From: Arthrobacter sp. H35-D1
Lineage (GTDB): Bacteria > Actinomycetota > Actinomycetes > Actinomycetales > Micrococcaceae
Length of the DNA: 64,000 bases
Reading direction: 5' to 3'
Assembly (NCBI RefSeq): GCF_030063185.1
Contig: NZ_JASISP010000010.1
Coordinates: forward strand, 1-64,000
The position numbers and the translations under genes are program-made. Below are positions 53,290-63,930 of the stretch, in pieces; position 1 is the stretch's first letter; every line of letters starts with the position of its first letter. The notes beneath the pieces are model-generated. The model saw nothing but the letters and a program-made list of their open reading frames with translations. It did no database searches and was not told the DNA's origin.

Positions 53290-53946
53290 CTAAGCGTTGG
53301 AGGGGATGATCAAATGCATGAACTTGAAGAAGATGGAGGCCAGGGTGGCTATGTAGAGCAGGCCCACAATGACCCAGGCCCAGTCGTTGAGGAACTTTGT
53401 CAGGGCGGCAGGGGCGGGAATGACGCCGTGGTTCAGGTTGCGCACGGTGAGCCAGACAAATAGCGGGATCATCACGGCCCACACGATCATGCAGTAGGGG
53501 CACAGGACTGCCAAGACATAGACGGCTTGGAACCAGAACCAGCCAACAAGGGCCATGCCCGCAGTGATTCCCGCCTGCAGTCCAATCCAATACCACCGGC
53601 TCATGCGTGCCCCGGCCAGCAGGACCATGCCCGTGGTGATCACGACGGCGAAGGCCGCAACACCAATGAACGGGTTGGGGAATCCCAAGATCGCTGCCTG
53701 CGGTGTCTTCATGACTTCGCCGCAGGAAATCCAGGAGTTGAAGTCGCAGCTGACCGTCGCGTCCGGGTTTGCGTACAACTGGAGCCGGTCAAGGACCAAT
53801 ACGAAGGAAGCGATCCAGGCGATGGCGCCGGCAATGACAAGGAACCAGCCGAAGGCCCGGGCCCGCACCATGGCGGGCTTGCCCAGTTCTGTCGGATCGC
53901 TCGTGGATACTTTGGTGCCGGGCATGGTGTCCTTATTCGTCGACAA
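53290..53946 (-). CDS. Vitamin K epoxide reductase family protein
   Basis: The 218-residue membrane protein has five helices and the VKOR cysteines: CDFNSWISC loop cysteines (about 67 and 75) and the CPYC site (about 152). Bacterial VKOR reoxidises DsbA with quinones, driving disulfide formation of secreted proteins. The C-terminal 30 residues hold an extra helix. A likely -10 TACAAT lies at 53,963-53,968 on the minus strand, 17 bases before ATG 53,946, with AAGGAC before the ATG. Opposite in direction to rne. Confidence 0.92.
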   Translation of the reverse strand: MSTNKDTMPGTKVSTSDPTELGKPAMVRARAFGWFLVIAGAIAWIASFVLVLDRLQLYANPDATVSCDFNSWISCGEVMKTPQAAILGFPNPFIGVAAFAVVITTGMVLLAGARMSRWYWIGLQAGITAGMALVGWFWFQAVYVLAVLCPYCMIVWAVMIPLFVWLTVRNLNHGVIPAPAALTKFLNDWAWVIVGLLYIATLASIFFKFMHLIIPSNA

Positions 53947-54294
53947 CGGTGATCGTTTCCTGATTGTAGCGTGAGTTTCTTGGCGCGCCGTGCGTGGAAT
54001 CGCACCACGTCAGGACGCATGTGAGACAATGAGTACGGCTGATTGGCGATCCACATGCGCCCCTCAGTCCGATGGCACGCCCAATGGCTGCCGGTGACGA
54101 CGCTGCCAGAGAAGGCAGCCATCCACCGGGCAACTTGCGCAAACCATTGGCTTCGCAGAGCTTGCGCACCCAGAAGTTGGTGCCGCCCGTGAAGTATTTA
54201 GACGACTTCCGTCAGCGCCCGCGGGGGCTGACACATCTGCCGCTTTTGGCGTTCGATGTGGGTGCGCTGAATCGGCGCGAAAGTAACGCCCACC
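53947..54294. promoter_or_regulatory. Divergent promoter region of vkor and rne
   Basis: The left end holds the vkor -10 (TACAAT, minus strand). A GACAAT at about 54,023 could be the rne -10, leaving an rne leader of some 260 bases. The leader has short repeats (TTGCGCAA, GAGCTTGCGC) that could fold, as RNase E genes are often feedback-controlled through the 5' UTR. No gene is supported here. Confidence 0.4.
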
Positions 54295-57200
54295 ATGGAT
54301 AAAGAACAAGCCTCCACAGACAATGCCGGGGCGGCCGAGGCAGCCCCCACCAAGGCAAGGACAACGCGGTCGCGTCGCGCCACCGCCGCGGTGACCAGTC
54401 CAGGGAAAACTCCCGTTGCCGCAGAAGCCGCAACGTCCGCCACAGGAACGTCCGCCACCGCATCGTCCGATGCCGCGGCATCGGACGCGGCTGCATCAGA
54501 TTCAGCCGCGGCGCCGGCCACAGCACCTCCGGCACGCCGCAGCAGGGCCAAGAGGACCGAAACCTCCCATGCCGCGGCCGCTGAAACCCCGATGATTGAC
54601 ATCCCGGATGCTGCGGGAGTTGCCGGCGCGGTGCCGGCGGAAGACAAGGCAGCGGCAGACAAGGCCCCGGCCGACAGTGCCCCGGCAGCGTCGGAACCAG
54701 CCGAGACGGCACCGACCGCTGTTGCACCCAAGAAGCGGACCGCGAGCCGGCGTGCCACGGCACCCGTTACCGCGCCCGGCCAAGGTGAACTGAGTCTCGG
54801 CGCAGGTGGAAGCATTCCCGAGTCGGGAAACGAACCCGCCAAGGCCCCCGCGAAGCGGACCCGCACCACCAAGACTTCCGCAACCAAAACGGCCACAGAC
54901 AGAGCGGCGGCGTCCAACGACGCCAGTTCAACGGGAGCCGATGCTGCCGTCAAGGACGAGACTGCATCCGTTTCGGCTGACTCCGCCTCTGTTGCCCGTG
55001 ACAGTGCCCCTTCCGCCGACGTGTCGGTCGAGGCAGCACAGCAGGAGCCGGCAAGCTCAGGCGCTGCTGCCGCCAAGGGCCGCTCCACGCGTCGGAGCAC
55101 AAGGAAGACGGCTCCCACGGACGCCCCCGCCACGGATGCACCCGCACAGGCCGGAACGCGGCAGGAGACCCTCGACGGTGCTCCCGCCGAAACCGCCACG
55201 GATGGCGAATCCGCCGCGCCCAAGGCAACGCGCAGCCGTCGCCGGACCACTGGAAAGGGTGCCCCGGCCGAGCCCGTCGCAGAAGCTGCCGCTTCCGGCC
55301 AAGCCGACCATACGGGAACGGGCGAGCCGGCAACCCAAGCAGTAGCGAATCCAGCGACCACAGCGACCACCGCAGCGGCAAGTACTGCCCCAGCGACCGC
55401 CACCGACACGGCGCCTGCCGACACGGCCCCTGCCGCCGAAGCCCCGTCCAGGGCTCCTGACACAGGCATTTCTGCGCTGTTCCTGGCCCCTGACCTCAGT
55501 CACAGCGTGCCCGTTGTCGTCTCGCACGGGCAGGAAGAGAATCCTGAAACAGGCGACGGGGACACTCACAACACGGACAGCCACAGCGGGGACAACGAGG
55601 GCGGGGATCGCCGCGGACGCAACCGCCGCAACCGCCGCAACCGCAGCTCCGAAAACGACGCAGCCGAAGTCCACAACGAGAGTGACGATCCTGCCGACGA
55701 AAATGACACTGAGGAAACCGACGACGGCGTGACGTCCCGCCGCCGGCGTCGTCGTCGCCGTGGTGACGCCGATTTGGAAATGGCCGGAGGCAGCGACGAG
55801 GACCCGCCCAACACGGTGACCCGTGTCCGTGCCCCGCGCACCGCTTCGGAGCCGAGCACCAGCTCCTCGAACCGGGTGACAAGCCTGCGCGGCTCCACCC
55901 GGCTCGAAGCGAAGAAGCAGCGCCGCCGCGATTCACGCGACTCGGGCCGCCGCCGCACCGTCATCACCGAAGCGGAGTTTCTGGCCCGCCGGGAATCCGT
56001 GGACAGGGTCATGGTGGTGCGCCAAAGCGACGACCGCATCCAGATCGGCGTGCTGGAAGACGGCATCCTGGCCGAGCACTTTGTCTCCAAGACGCAGCAA
56101 GACTCACTGATTGGCAACGTCTATCTGGGCAAGGTCCAGAACGTGCTGCCCAGCATGGAGGCAGCCTTCGTCGACATTGGCCGCGGCCGCAACGCAGTCC
56201 TGTATGCAGGGGAAGTCGACTGGGACGCCGCCAACCTCAACGGGCAGCCGCGCCGCATTGAGAACGCATTGAAGTCCGGGGACTCCGTGCTGGTGCAGGT
56301 GTCCAAGGACCCCGTGGGCCACAAGGGCGCCCGCCTGACAAGCCAAATTTCGCTGCCCGGACGCTATCTTGTCTTCGTGCCCGGCGGATCCATGACGGGC
56401 ATCTCACGCAAGCTGCCCGACGTCGAACGCAACCGGCTCAAGCGCGTCCTCAAGGACCACCTGCCGGAAAACGCCGGTGTCATTGTGCGCACAGCGGCCG
56501 AAGGTGCCAGCGAAGAGGAGCTGACCAACGACATCAACCGGTTGCGGGCCCAGTGGGAGGGCATCAGCGCCCGTGCTTCCTCGAACAAGACGCTCGCCCC
56601 GGAAATGCTCTACGCCGAGCCCGACCTGACCATCAAGGTGGTCCGCGACGTCTTCAACGAGGACTTCACCAAGCTTGTGGTCTCCGGTGAGGACGCCTGG
56701 GACACCATCGAGGCCTACGTCACCTACGTGGCCCCGGACCTGCTTGACCGCCTGGAAAAGTGGACCAATCCCGAGGACATTTTCACGGCGCACCGCATTG
56801 ACGAGCAAATCAACAAGGCCCTGGAGCGTAAGGTCTTCCTGCCCTCGGGCGGTTCGCTTGTCATCGACCGCACCGAGGCCATGACGGTGGTTGACGTCAA
56901 CACCGGCAAGTTCACCGGATCCGGCGGAAACCTCGAGGAAACCGTCACGAAGAACAACTTGGAGGCTGCTGAGGAAGTTGTTCGCCAGCTGCGCCTGCGC
57001 GACATTGGCGGGATCATCGTCATTGACTTCATAGACATGGTCCTGGAATCCAACCGCGACCTGGTGTTGCGGCGCCTGGTCGAGTGCCTGGGCCGGGACC
57101 GGACCAAGCACCAGGTGGCAGAGGTCACCAGTCTGGGCTTGATCCAGATGACGCGCAAGCGCATGGGCACCGGCCTGCTTGAGGTCTTTGGTGAGCAGTG

Positions 57201-58053
57201 CCCCAGCTGTGCCGGCCGCGGCATGGTCACCCACGAGATCCCGGTGGAGCACCACCGCGTCCCCGCCGTCCACACCGTCGTCGAGTCCGTGCCAAGCCAC
57301 CAGAACCGGCACGAACAGGGTGAACGCACCGCCAACCGCTCCACACGCAGCGAACGCAAGCGCAATCGCAACCGTGGACAGCAAAACGAGGCCGAGCAAC
57401 TCCAGGAGGCCTCGGAGACGCACGTGCCCGATGAAGTCGACGAGGCTGCGAAGGCACAAAAGGCCCATGAAGCGCGTGCGGCATTGGCCAACATTGCCGC
57501 AGCAGCGGCCGCATCGCACCACGAGCACGACGGCGAGCAGCCCCGCACCGAGGCCGCTGCGGCGACCGCCGAAGAAGTAACGCACGACGCCGCCACCCTC
57601 ACCTTGGGTGGGGAAGCCGTGGAACTCCCGCGGGGGCATCGCAGCGAAAGCAGCGGCTTCTCCGGCACTGCCCCACTGGACAGGGACGCAGCCTTGGCCG
57701 GTCTGACGCAGGCACTGGACCAGCTGGCGGCACCCGGGAACGAACACGGGTACGAGGCTGATGCCGAAACCGGCAACAGCCGCGCCCGTTCACGCAAGGG
57801 ACGGCGCAACCGCAGTGCCCGCAGCGCACAGGGCGGGTCCGACACGGCTGTGGAAACCAACACCGGCGGTTCAGGTGCCCAGGGGTCGGTGCAACACAGC
57901 AGTGCCACGTCCCAGGGGGAGCCGACACGGGGGGAGCCGGCCCAGAGCCTTGTGGCTCAGTCTGAGCCGGGACGGCCGGCGGAGCCAGCCGCAGTGAAAA
58001 AGAGTGCGGCGCCCATCATTTTGGGTGTGGGAGTCCCCGCCGCGGAACTCTAG
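54295..58053 (+). CDS. rne: Ribonuclease E/G with very long low-complexity N-terminus
   Basis: The 1,252-residue endonuclease initiates mRNA decay and rRNA processing. The catalytic core spans about 560-1,000: S1 domain LIGNVYLGKVQNVLPSMEAA (about 605), DNase-I-like active site with VVDVNTGKFTG (about 865) and DFIDM (about 911), and Zn-link CPSCAGRG (about 968). Residues 1-550 are Ala/Thr/Pro/Ser-rich with scattered RR/KR and a basic RRRRRRG run; 1,000-1,252 are charged and disordered. Actinobacterial RNase E has such flanks, where RNA and degradosome partners bind. The N-terminal part here is unusually long. Confidence 0.93.
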   Translation: MDKEQASTDNAGAAEAAPTKARTTRSRRATAAVTSPGKTPVAAEAATSATGTSATASSDAAASDAAASDSAAAPATAPPARRSRAKRTETSHAAAAETPMIDIPDAAGVAGAVPAEDKAAADKAPADSAPAASEPAETAPTAVAPKKRTASRRATAPVTAPGQGELSLGAGGSIPESGNEPAKAPAKRTRTTKTSATKTATDRAAASNDASSTGADAAVKDETASVSADSASVARDSAPSADVSVEAAQQEPASSGAAAAKGRSTRRSTRKTAPTDAPATDAPAQAGTRQETLDGAPAETATDGESAAPKATRSRRRTTGKGAPAEPVAEAAASGQADHTGTGEPATQAVANPATTATTAAASTAPATATDTAPADTAPAAEAPSRAPDTGISALFLAPDLSHSVPVVVSHGQEENPETGDGDTHNTDSHSGDNEGGDRRGRNRRNRRNRSSENDAAEVHNESDDPADENDTEETDDGVTSRRRRRRRRGDADLEMAGGSDEDPPNTVTRVRAPRTASEPSTSSSNRVTSLRGSTRLEAKKQRRRDSRDSGRRRTVITEAEFLARRESVDRVMVVRQSDDRIQIGVLEDGILAEHFVSKTQQDSLIGNVYLGKVQNVLPSMEAAFVDIGRGRNAVLYAGEVDWDAANLNGQPRRIENALKSGDSVLVQVSKDPVGHKGARLTSQISLPGRYLVFVPGGSMTGISRKLPDVERNRLKRVLKDHLPENAGVIVRTAAEGASEEELTNDINRLRAQWEGISARASSNKTLAPEMLYAEPDLTIKVVRDVFNEDFTKLVVSGEDAWDTIEAYVTYVAPDLLDRLEKWTNPEDIFTAHRIDEQINKALERKVFLPSGGSLVIDRTEAMTVVDVNTGKFTGSGGNLEETVTKNNLEAAEEVVRQLRLRDIGGIIVIDFIDMVLESNRDLVLRRLVECLGRDRTKHQVAEVTSLGLIQMTRKRMGTGLLEVFGEQCPSCAGRGMVTHEIPVEHHRVPAVHTVVESVPSHQNRHEQGERTANRSTRSERKRNRNRGQQNEAEQLQEASETHVPDEVDEAAKAQKAHEARAALANIAAAAAASHHEHDGEQPRTEAAAATAEEVTHDAATLTLGGEAVELPRGHRSESSGFSGTAPLDRDAALAGLTQALDQLAAPGNEHGYEADAETGNSRARSRKGRRNRSARSAQGGSDTAVETNTGGSGAQGSVQHSSATSQGEPTRGEPAQSLVAQSEPGRPAEPAAVKKSAAPIILGVGVPAAEL

Positions 58054-58224
58054 GGACTCTGGGAACTTCAGGCTCCCGTACCTCGGCTGCCTGAAGGCCC
58101 GGAAGCTTCAGGAAAGGGGACCGGCCCGCAGCAGACAGGAAGAAACACCGCCACCGGCGGAGTTCACAACTGTTTGTTGCGGGCCGGTTTTCGCTAAGCC
58201 GAGGAGGCGAGGCTAGGGTGAAGA

Positions 58225-58308
58225 GCGACACGGGGTGCCAGGACAAGAGGTCCGGCTGAGACAAGACCCGTTGAACCTGCCCGGCTAGCACCGGCGAAGG
58301 GATGTCCC
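58225..58308 (+). promoter_or_regulatory. TPP riboswitch
   Basis: The THI element shows ACACGGGGTGCC, GGCTGAGAC, ACCCGTTGAACCTG and ACCGGCGAAGGGATGTC in order, the conserved parts of P2, J3-2, P4 and P1. The last block contains GAAGGGA, the Shine-Dalgarno of the next gene, whose ATG is at 58,309. TPP binding would hide the site, so control is at translation initiation. Confidence 0.95.
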
Positions 58309-59892
58309 ATGGTCATCAACACTTTAACGTCAAACACCCCGGGCCTTGCCCCCGACACCAATGCCCACGGCGCCAGGGCCCGTGACGCCGCTGCGGCCAC
58401 GGCTGTGAAACACCCAAGAGTATTGAGCATTGCCGGCTCGGACCCATCGGGCGGAGCCGGCATCCAGGCGGACATCAAGTCCATTTCGGCCCATGCGGGA
58501 TACGCCATGGCAGCGGTCACCGCCTTGACCGCGCAGAACACCCGCGGCGTCAGCGGCGTCCACTTCCCGCCAGCTGAATTCCTTGGCAGCCAGCTGGACT
58601 CCGTGGCAGCGGACATCACCATTGACGCGGTCAAGATCGGGATGCTGGGCAGCGCGGAGGTGATGATCACCGTAGCGGACTGGCTGGTGCGAACCCGTCC
58701 CCCCGTCGTCGTCCTTGACCCTGTCATGGTGGCAACCAGCGGCGACGCCCTCATGGCACCGGAAGCCCACAGCGCCTTGGTGGGACTGCTGGGGCACGTT
58801 GACCTTGTCACCCCCAACATTCCGGAGCTGGCTGCGTTGCTTGGCGAGCCCGAGGCGCAGTCGTGGCCCGAGGCGGTGGATCAGGGCAGGGCGCTGGCCG
58901 CCGCCCACCAGCTCACCGTCCTCGTCAAGGGCGGGCACCTGCCGGGGGACCAAAGCCCCGACGCACTGGTGGCTCCCGACGGCACGGTGCACGAGTTTTC
59001 CGCAGCACGGATCGACACGGCCAACACGCACGGCACCGGCTGCTCGTTGTCCGCCGCCGTGGCCACCCTCCAGGTCAAGACAGGCGACTGGGAGTCCAGC
59101 GTGCGCCAGGCCAAGGCGTGGCTGAGCCGCGCGTTGGAGACCTCGGGGGAGCTGCAGGTGGGAGGCGGAGCCGGTCCGGTCAACCACCTGCATGCCTTGT
59201 GGGAAACGGCCGCACCCGGACTTGACGCGTTTAGCCGCGGTTTGTGGGCTGACACTGCACCCCAGCTGGAGGCCATCCTTGACCTCGACTTCATCAAGGA
59301 ACTGGCCGCCGGCACCCTGCAACGCAACCACTTCGCCTACTACCTTGCCCAAGACGCACTGTACCTGGGGGCCTATGCGCGGGTACTGGCCAGGGCCAGT
59401 GCCATCGCACCGACGGAAACCGAACAAAAGTTCTGGGCCGCCGGGGCGCAAAACTGCCTCGAGGTGGAGATGGAACTGCACCGGGACTGGCTGCGCCATT
59501 ATCCGCTGGATTCTTCCCAGGGACCTGTGACCAAGCACTATGTGGACCATCTGCAGGCAGTGGCATTTTCCGGCAGTTACGGGGAAGTGGTGGCGGCCGT
59601 GCTGCCCTGCTTCTGGCTCTACGCCGAGGTGGGACGCATCCTCCACGCCGACTACCAGCTGATGTCCGGCGACCACCCCTACGGCACGTGGTTGCAGACG
59701 TATGCCGACGAAGCCTTTGCCCAGGCCACGCAAACGGCGATTGCCATCACGGACGCCGCAGCACGGAGGGGATCGACACTGGAACGAGGACGCATGAAGG
59801 CGGCCTTTGCGCATTCGGCACAATTTGAAGTGGACTTCTTTGCCGCGGCCCATCAGGCTCTGCCGCCCCATGAAATCGCCATTGGTGATTAA
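58309..59892 (+). CDS. thiD: ThiD-TenA fusion: HMP(-P) kinase and thiaminase II
   Basis: The 527-residue protein joins two thiamine enzymes. Residues 36-290 form the ribokinase-fold ThiD (AGSDPSGGAGIQADIKS; anion hole NTHGTGCSLSAAV), which phosphorylates hydroxymethylpyrimidine. Residues 305-525 form TenA (RNHFAYYLAQDALYL; PCFWLYAEVG with the catalytic Cys), which salvages the pyrimidine from degraded thiamine. The fusion channels salvaged HMP to phosphorylation. It is under the TPP riboswitch just upstream. No other thi genes are in this window. Confidence 0.94.
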   Translation: MVINTLTSNTPGLAPDTNAHGARARDAAAATAVKHPRVLSIAGSDPSGGAGIQADIKSISAHAGYAMAAVTALTAQNTRGVSGVHFPPAEFLGSQLDSVAADITIDAVKIGMLGSAEVMITVADWLVRTRPPVVVLDPVMVATSGDALMAPEAHSALVGLLGHVDLVTPNIPELAALLGEPEAQSWPEAVDQGRALAAAHQLTVLVKGGHLPGDQSPDALVAPDGTVHEFSAARIDTANTHGTGCSLSAAVATLQVKTGDWESSVRQAKAWLSRALETSGELQVGGGAGPVNHLHALWETAAPGLDAFSRGLWADTAPQLEAILDLDFIKELAAGTLQRNHFAYYLAQDALYLGAYARVLARASAIAPTETEQKFWAAGAQNCLEVEMELHRDWLRHYPLDSSQGPVTKHYVDHLQAVAFSGSYGEVVAAVLPCFWLYAEVGRILHADYQLMSGDHPYGTWLQTYADEAFAQATQTAIAITDAAARRGSTLERGRMKAAFAHSAQFEVDFFAAAHQALPPHEIAIGD

Positions 59893-60285
59893 CACCACCT
59901 GTCATGAGCGCAAAAATACGGTGCGGCACGGGCATAAATGCCAAAGAATGCCGACTTCCGCGCTAAAGTTGCCAAGTGCGGTTTCGCGAATAACCCCAAG
60001 GTTTCGGAGCAGAGTTCACTCTTTCCCGGCACAGTTGGGGGCGCGCAGTCAGTCTCATTTGCTCCCGGAGCGAGAATTAGCGTATTCTTGATCTTCGGTG
60101 CTTACGCCAACACTTAGGGCAACCACTCCATGGCAGAACTCCATTGAGGTCCACGGCGTTGAGGCACATGCACGCACACCGTTCCTGTTCAGTTCCGAAC
60201 AGCGGGCGCATGTGGTTGGCAGTGGTCTAATATGATCCTGTCGGCATAAAACTTTGTAATAACGTCGAGAGAAGTGAGTTCCCCA
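59893..60285. promoter_or_regulatory. Promoter and leader region of rplU
   Basis: No gene is supported in these 393 bases. A TAATAT at 60,228-60,233 is a good -10 for rplU, about 50 bases before its start, with a weak -35. Further left, several short inverted repeats (GTTCCTGTTCAG / CTGAACAG-like near 60,180) could form a leader hairpin. Confidence 0.45.
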
Positions 60286-60594
60286 GTGGTGTACGCGATT
60301 GTCCGCGCAGGCGGCCGTCAAGAAAAGGTTTCCGTAGGAGACCACGTGACCATGAACCGCGTCCCCGGTGGAGTCGGCAGCACGCTTGAGCTGCCCGCTC
60401 TGCTCTTGGTCGATGGTGAGAAAATCACCACCGCCGCGAAGGACCTGGCTAATGTAAAGGTTACGGCTGAGAAGTTGGAGGACCTCCGCGGTCCGAAGAT
60501 TGTCATCCAGAAGTTCAAGAACAAGACCGGTTACAAGAAGCGTCAGGGCCACCGTCAGGAACTGTCCAAGATCAAGATCACTTCAATCGCCTAA
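60286..60594 (+). CDS. rplU: Ribosomal protein bL21
   Basis: The 102-residue protein has [17 protein letters not shown] at its N-terminus and the rRNA-binding [16 protein letters not shown] near the C-terminus, both diagnostic of bL21. GTG at 60,286 gives the usual length; GTG 60,289 is an alternative. It is followed after 59 bases by rpmA, the standard pair. Confidence 0.96.
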   Translation: MVYAIVRAGGRQEKVSVGDHVTMNRVPGGVGSTLELPALLLVDGEKITTAAKDLANVKVTAEKLEDLRGPKIVIQKFKNKTGYKKRQGHRQELSKIKITSIA

Positions 60595-60653
60595 CTGGCG
60601 ATTCGAACGTAGATCCTCTTAGTAACTTTTAGTCAAAAGGCAGGCATTTTCAA

Positions 60654-60911
60654 ATGGCACATAAAAAGGGTGCGAGTTCCACTCGCAACGGTCGCGACTC
60701 CAACGCCCAGTACTTGGGCGTCAAGCGCTTCGGTGGTCAGGTTGTCAAGGCGGGCGAAATCATCGTTCGCCAGCGCGGCACACACTTCCACCCCGGCGTA
60801 AGCGTAGGCCGCGGCAAGGACGACACACTGTTCGCCTTGGACGCCGGCTCGGTCGAGTTCGGTACGCGTCGTGGACGTCGCGTCGTCAACATCGTTGAAG
60901 CTGCGGTCTAA
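60654..60911 (+). CDS. rpmA: Ribosomal protein bL27
   Basis: The 85-residue protein begins [19 protein letters not shown], the tail that reaches the peptidyl-transferase centre, and contains [15 protein letters not shown]. Unlike Firmicutes, there is no cleavable N-terminal extension. Length is normal. A terminator follows. Confidence 0.97.
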   Translation: MAHKKGASSTRNGRDSNAQYLGVKRFGGQVVKAGEIIVRQRGTHFHPGVSVGRGKDDTLFALDAGSVEFGTRRGRRVVNIVEAAV

Positions 60912-60926
60912 GACCAACGCTATTCC

Positions 60927-60964
60927 AGTGGAGCGGACCGCATGGTCCGCTCCACTGTCTTTTA
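60927..60964 (+). terminator. Terminator after rpmA
   Basis: A perfect 13-base stem AGTGGAGCGGACC / GGTCCGCTCCACT with a four-base loop and GTCTTTTA tail lies 15 bases past the rpmA stop. Confidence 0.92.
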
Positions 60965-61089
60965 ACAAGAATTGCGCACTGGATAAACCAGATCACTCGC
61001 GCAATTCCTTCGCTGGCAGCGCACAAGCCGTAGTCCCACAGCGGACTAGAATTAGTGCGAGACAGCAAGTTCTATTCAAGGAGATTTCA

Positions 61090-62706
61090 TTGGCCAGCTT
61101 TGTTGACCGGGTTGTATTGCATGTATCCGGCGGGACTGGCGGCCATGGCTGCGTCTCCGTGCACAGTGAAAAATTCAAGCCGTTGGGCGGGCCCGACGGC
61201 GGCAAGGGCGGCGACGGCGGCAGTGTCACCTTCCGTGTCAGTGACCAGACCACCACCTTGCTTGACTTCCACCACGCCCCCCACCGCCGCGGCGGCAACG
61301 GCCAGCCCGGCATGGGCGACTGGCGTGACGGCAAGGACGGCAATTCGCTGATCCTTGAAGTTCCCGATGGCACGGTCATCAAGGACAAGGGCGGTAATGT
61401 CCTGGCCGACCTCGTGGGCATCGGCACGGAATACGTCGCTGCCGCAGGTGGACTGGGCGGGCTCGGCAACAACGCCCTTTCCTCACTGAAGCGCAAGGCC
61501 CCGGGCTTCGCCCTGTTGGGAATCGCAGGCTCAGAGGCCGACATTGTCCTTGAACTGAAGTCCATTGCAGATATTGCCCTGGTGGGTTTCCCGTCCGCCG
61601 GCAAGTCCAGCCTCATCGCCGCCATGTCTGCGGCTCGGCCCAAGATTGCCGACTACCCTTTCACCACCCTGATCCCCAATCTGGGCGTTGTCCAGGCAGG
61701 CGAGGTCCGCTTCACCATGGCCGACGTTCCGGGCCTCATTGAGGGGGCCAGCGAAGGCAAGGGCTTGGGCCATAACTTCCTGCGCCACGTGGAGCGTTGC
61801 GCGGCCATTGTGCACGTCCTGGATTGCGCCGCGCTCGAGGTGGACCGCGACCCCATCAGTGACCTGGCCATCATTGAGCGCGAGCTTGACCGGTACGACG
61901 TCGACATGAGCTATGCCGGATCCGACGGCGATGTGGTGCCCTTGAATGCTCGCCCACGGCTGGTGGCCCTGAACAAGGTGGATTCACCCGATGGCCGAGA
62001 CATGGCCGAGTTTGTCCGCGGCGACCTTGAAGCCCGCGGCTACCGCGTGTTTGAAGTCTCCGCAGCAAGCCATGAGGGTCTGAAGACGCTGGGTTTTGCC
62101 ATGGCGGAGATTGTCAGCGCCGCGCGGCAGCAGGTCATCGACAGCCCCGTGAAGGTGGAACCTGTGGTGCTGCGCCCCCGTGCCGTCAACGCGACGCCCT
62201 TCACGATTGTGCGTGAAGAGCGAAACCTGGAACCCCTGTTTCGGGTGCGTGGCGACAAGCCCGAGCGCTGGGTTGAACAGACGGACTTCCAAAACGAGGA
62301 AGCCATTGGCTATTTGGCGGACCGGCTGGCCAAGGTTGGAGTGGAAACCGGACTGTTCAAGGCTGGTGCCACACCTGGCGACACAGTTGTCATTGGTGGC
62401 ACGGACGGTATGATCTTTGATTGGGAGCCCACGATGATGGGAGGCGCCGAACACTTGGCGGCACCCCGCGGGACAGACTTGCGCCTGTTGGATCTTGGGG
62501 ACCGTCCCACCCGATCACAAAAGCGGCAGGAACAGCAGGACCGCCGCGACGCAAAGGCAGCAGCTCGTGCCGAGCTGGAAGCCGAACGCAAGGCTGGCAT
62601 TTGGACTGAATCCACCAACCGCCACGCAGCCAAGACACAGCTCATCGAAGCTGATTTGGCTGCTGAAGGCGATGCCGGCGACAACACCACCCCTAAGGAC
62701 CTATGA
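61090..62706 (+). CDS. obgE: Obg GTPase (ribosome assembly)
   Basis: The 538-residue GTPase acts in 50S assembly and stress control. Residues 1-158 are the Gly-rich Obg fold ([13 protein letters not shown]), 160-340 the G domain with GFPSAGKSS (about 166), [16 protein letters not shown] (about 210) and NKVD (about 294), and about 360-440 the OCT domain; a charged tail rich in Arg/Ala/Glu follows. The start is TTG 61,090, with AAGGAG six bases upstream. proB overlaps its stop (ATGA), so obgE-proB are translationally coupled. Confidence 0.96.
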   Translation: MASFVDRVVLHVSGGTGGHGCVSVHSEKFKPLGGPDGGKGGDGGSVTFRVSDQTTTLLDFHHAPHRRGGNGQPGMGDWRDGKDGNSLILEVPDGTVIKDKGGNVLADLVGIGTEYVAAAGGLGGLGNNALSSLKRKAPGFALLGIAGSEADIVLELKSIADIALVGFPSAGKSSLIAAMSAARPKIADYPFTTLIPNLGVVQAGEVRFTMADVPGLIEGASEGKGLGHNFLRHVERCAAIVHVLDCAALEVDRDPISDLAIIERELDRYDVDMSYAGSDGDVVPLNARPRLVALNKVDSPDGRDMAEFVRGDLEARGYRVFEVSAASHEGLKTLGFAMAEIVSAARQQVIDSPVKVEPVVLRPRAVNATPFTIVREERNLEPLFRVRGDKPERWVEQTDFQNEEAIGYLADRLAKVGVETGLFKAGATPGDTVVIGGTDGMIFDWEPTMMGGAEHLAAPRGTDLRLLDLGDRPTRSQKRQEQQDRRDAKAAARAELEAERKAGIWTESTNRHAAKTQLIEADLAAEGDAGDNTTPKDL

Positions 62707-63869
62707 GCACGGAAGCAATGACATCCATGGAAAAGAACCAAGCACTCTCAATGTCGGCACGGCAGAACATTGCCACGGCATCCCGAATCGTGGTGAAAGT
62801 CGGCTCGTCGTCGTTGACGTCGGTGGCCGGTGGCATTTCAGAGGATGCGCTCACCAAGCTCGCGGACGTGCTTGCCGAGCGGCACCTGGCAGGAACAGAG
62901 ATCATCCTGGTCTCCTCCGGTGCCATCTCGGCAGGACTGCTGCCGCTCGGGCTGGGTCGGCGCCCCTACGACCTCGCCACACAGCAGGCAGCCGCCAGCG
63001 TTGGCCAGGGATTGTTGATGGCCCACTACAGCAACGTCTTCAGGTCCCACGGAGTTACCGCTTCCCAAGTGCTGTTGACGGCCGAGGACTTGGCCAAGCG
63101 ACGCCAGCACGTCAATGCCCACCGGGCGCTTGAACGCCTGCTCAACTTGGGCGTGATTCCCATTGTCAATGAAAACGACACCGTGGCGACGCGTGAGATT
63201 CGCTTTGGCGACAATGACAGGCTCGCGGCACTCGTGGCGCACCTGATCAAGGCCGACGCCCTTCTCCTGCTCTCCGATGTTGACTCCCTGTACGACGGTC
63301 CGCCATCCGAAGGGGCCACACGCATCAGCCGGGTGGACTCGCCTGACGACCTTGAAGGCATTGTCATCGGCAGTGCCGGCAAGGCGGGAGTGGGCACCGG
63401 CGGCATGGCCACCAAGGTCCAAGCCGCCATGATTGCTGCGGAAACCGGGATTCCGGCGCTTGTCACTTCCACGGCGCAGGCTGCTCAAGCCTTGGCCGGG
63501 GAGGACGTGGGAACGTGGTTTGGCGACAACGGCAACAGGCGCTCCGTGCGCATGTTGTGGCTGGCACACCTGGCGGACATTCGTGGCCGGCTGGTGCTGG
63601 ACGACGGTGCTGTCCGGGCCGTCAGGGAACGGCACAAGTCCGTGTTGCCTGCAGGGATCACAGCCGTCAACGGCGAATTCGTTGCTGGCGACGCGGTTGA
63701 AATCTGCGATTCGCAGGGCAACGTGTTCGCCCACGGTCTAGTGAACTTCCGCAATTCAGACCTGCCCCAGATGCTTGGACACTCAACCAAAAACCTGGCA
63801 AAAGTCATGGGACAGCAGTTCGAGCGCGAAGTTGTCCATGTCGACGACCTGGTGGTTCTGAACGTTTAG
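62703..63869 (+). CDS. proB: Glutamate 5-kinase
   Basis: The 388-residue enzyme phosphorylates glutamate in the first step of proline synthesis. The amino-acid-kinase domain has [29 protein letters not shown] and [12 protein letters not shown]; residues 290-388 form the PUA domain ([14 protein letters not shown]). The ATG overlaps the obgE stop as ATGA. The next gene is proA, the second step. Confidence 0.96.
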   Translation: MSTEAMTSMEKNQALSMSARQNIATASRIVVKVGSSSLTSVAGGISEDALTKLADVLAERHLAGTEIILVSSGAISAGLLPLGLGRRPYDLATQQAAASVGQGLLMAHYSNVFRSHGVTASQVLLTAEDLAKRRQHVNAHRALERLLNLGVIPIVNENDTVATREIRFGDNDRLAALVAHLIKADALLLLSDVDSLYDGPPSEGATRISRVDSPDDLEGIVIGSAGKAGVGTGGMATKVQAAMIAAETGIPALVTSTAQAAQALAGEDVGTWFGDNGNRRSVRMLWLAHLADIRGRLVLDDGAVRAVRERHKSVLPAGITAVNGEFVAGDAVEICDSQGNVFAHGLVNFRNSDLPQMLGHSTKNLAKVMGQQFEREVVHVDDLVVLNV

Positions 63870-63930
63870 CGTTCAGCGTACGGAGATCTATGCCACAGCC
63901 GCAGGCTCTCCGTTGCCCTAGACTGGGTAG

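Noticed and set aside
54198-55469. Minus-strand Ala/Ser/Val-rich frame of 423 codons
   Set aside because: Antisense to the low-complexity N-terminus of rne.
58330-59898. Minus-strand frame of 522 codons
   Set aside because: Antisense to thiD-tenA, whose motifs and riboswitch fix the coding strand.
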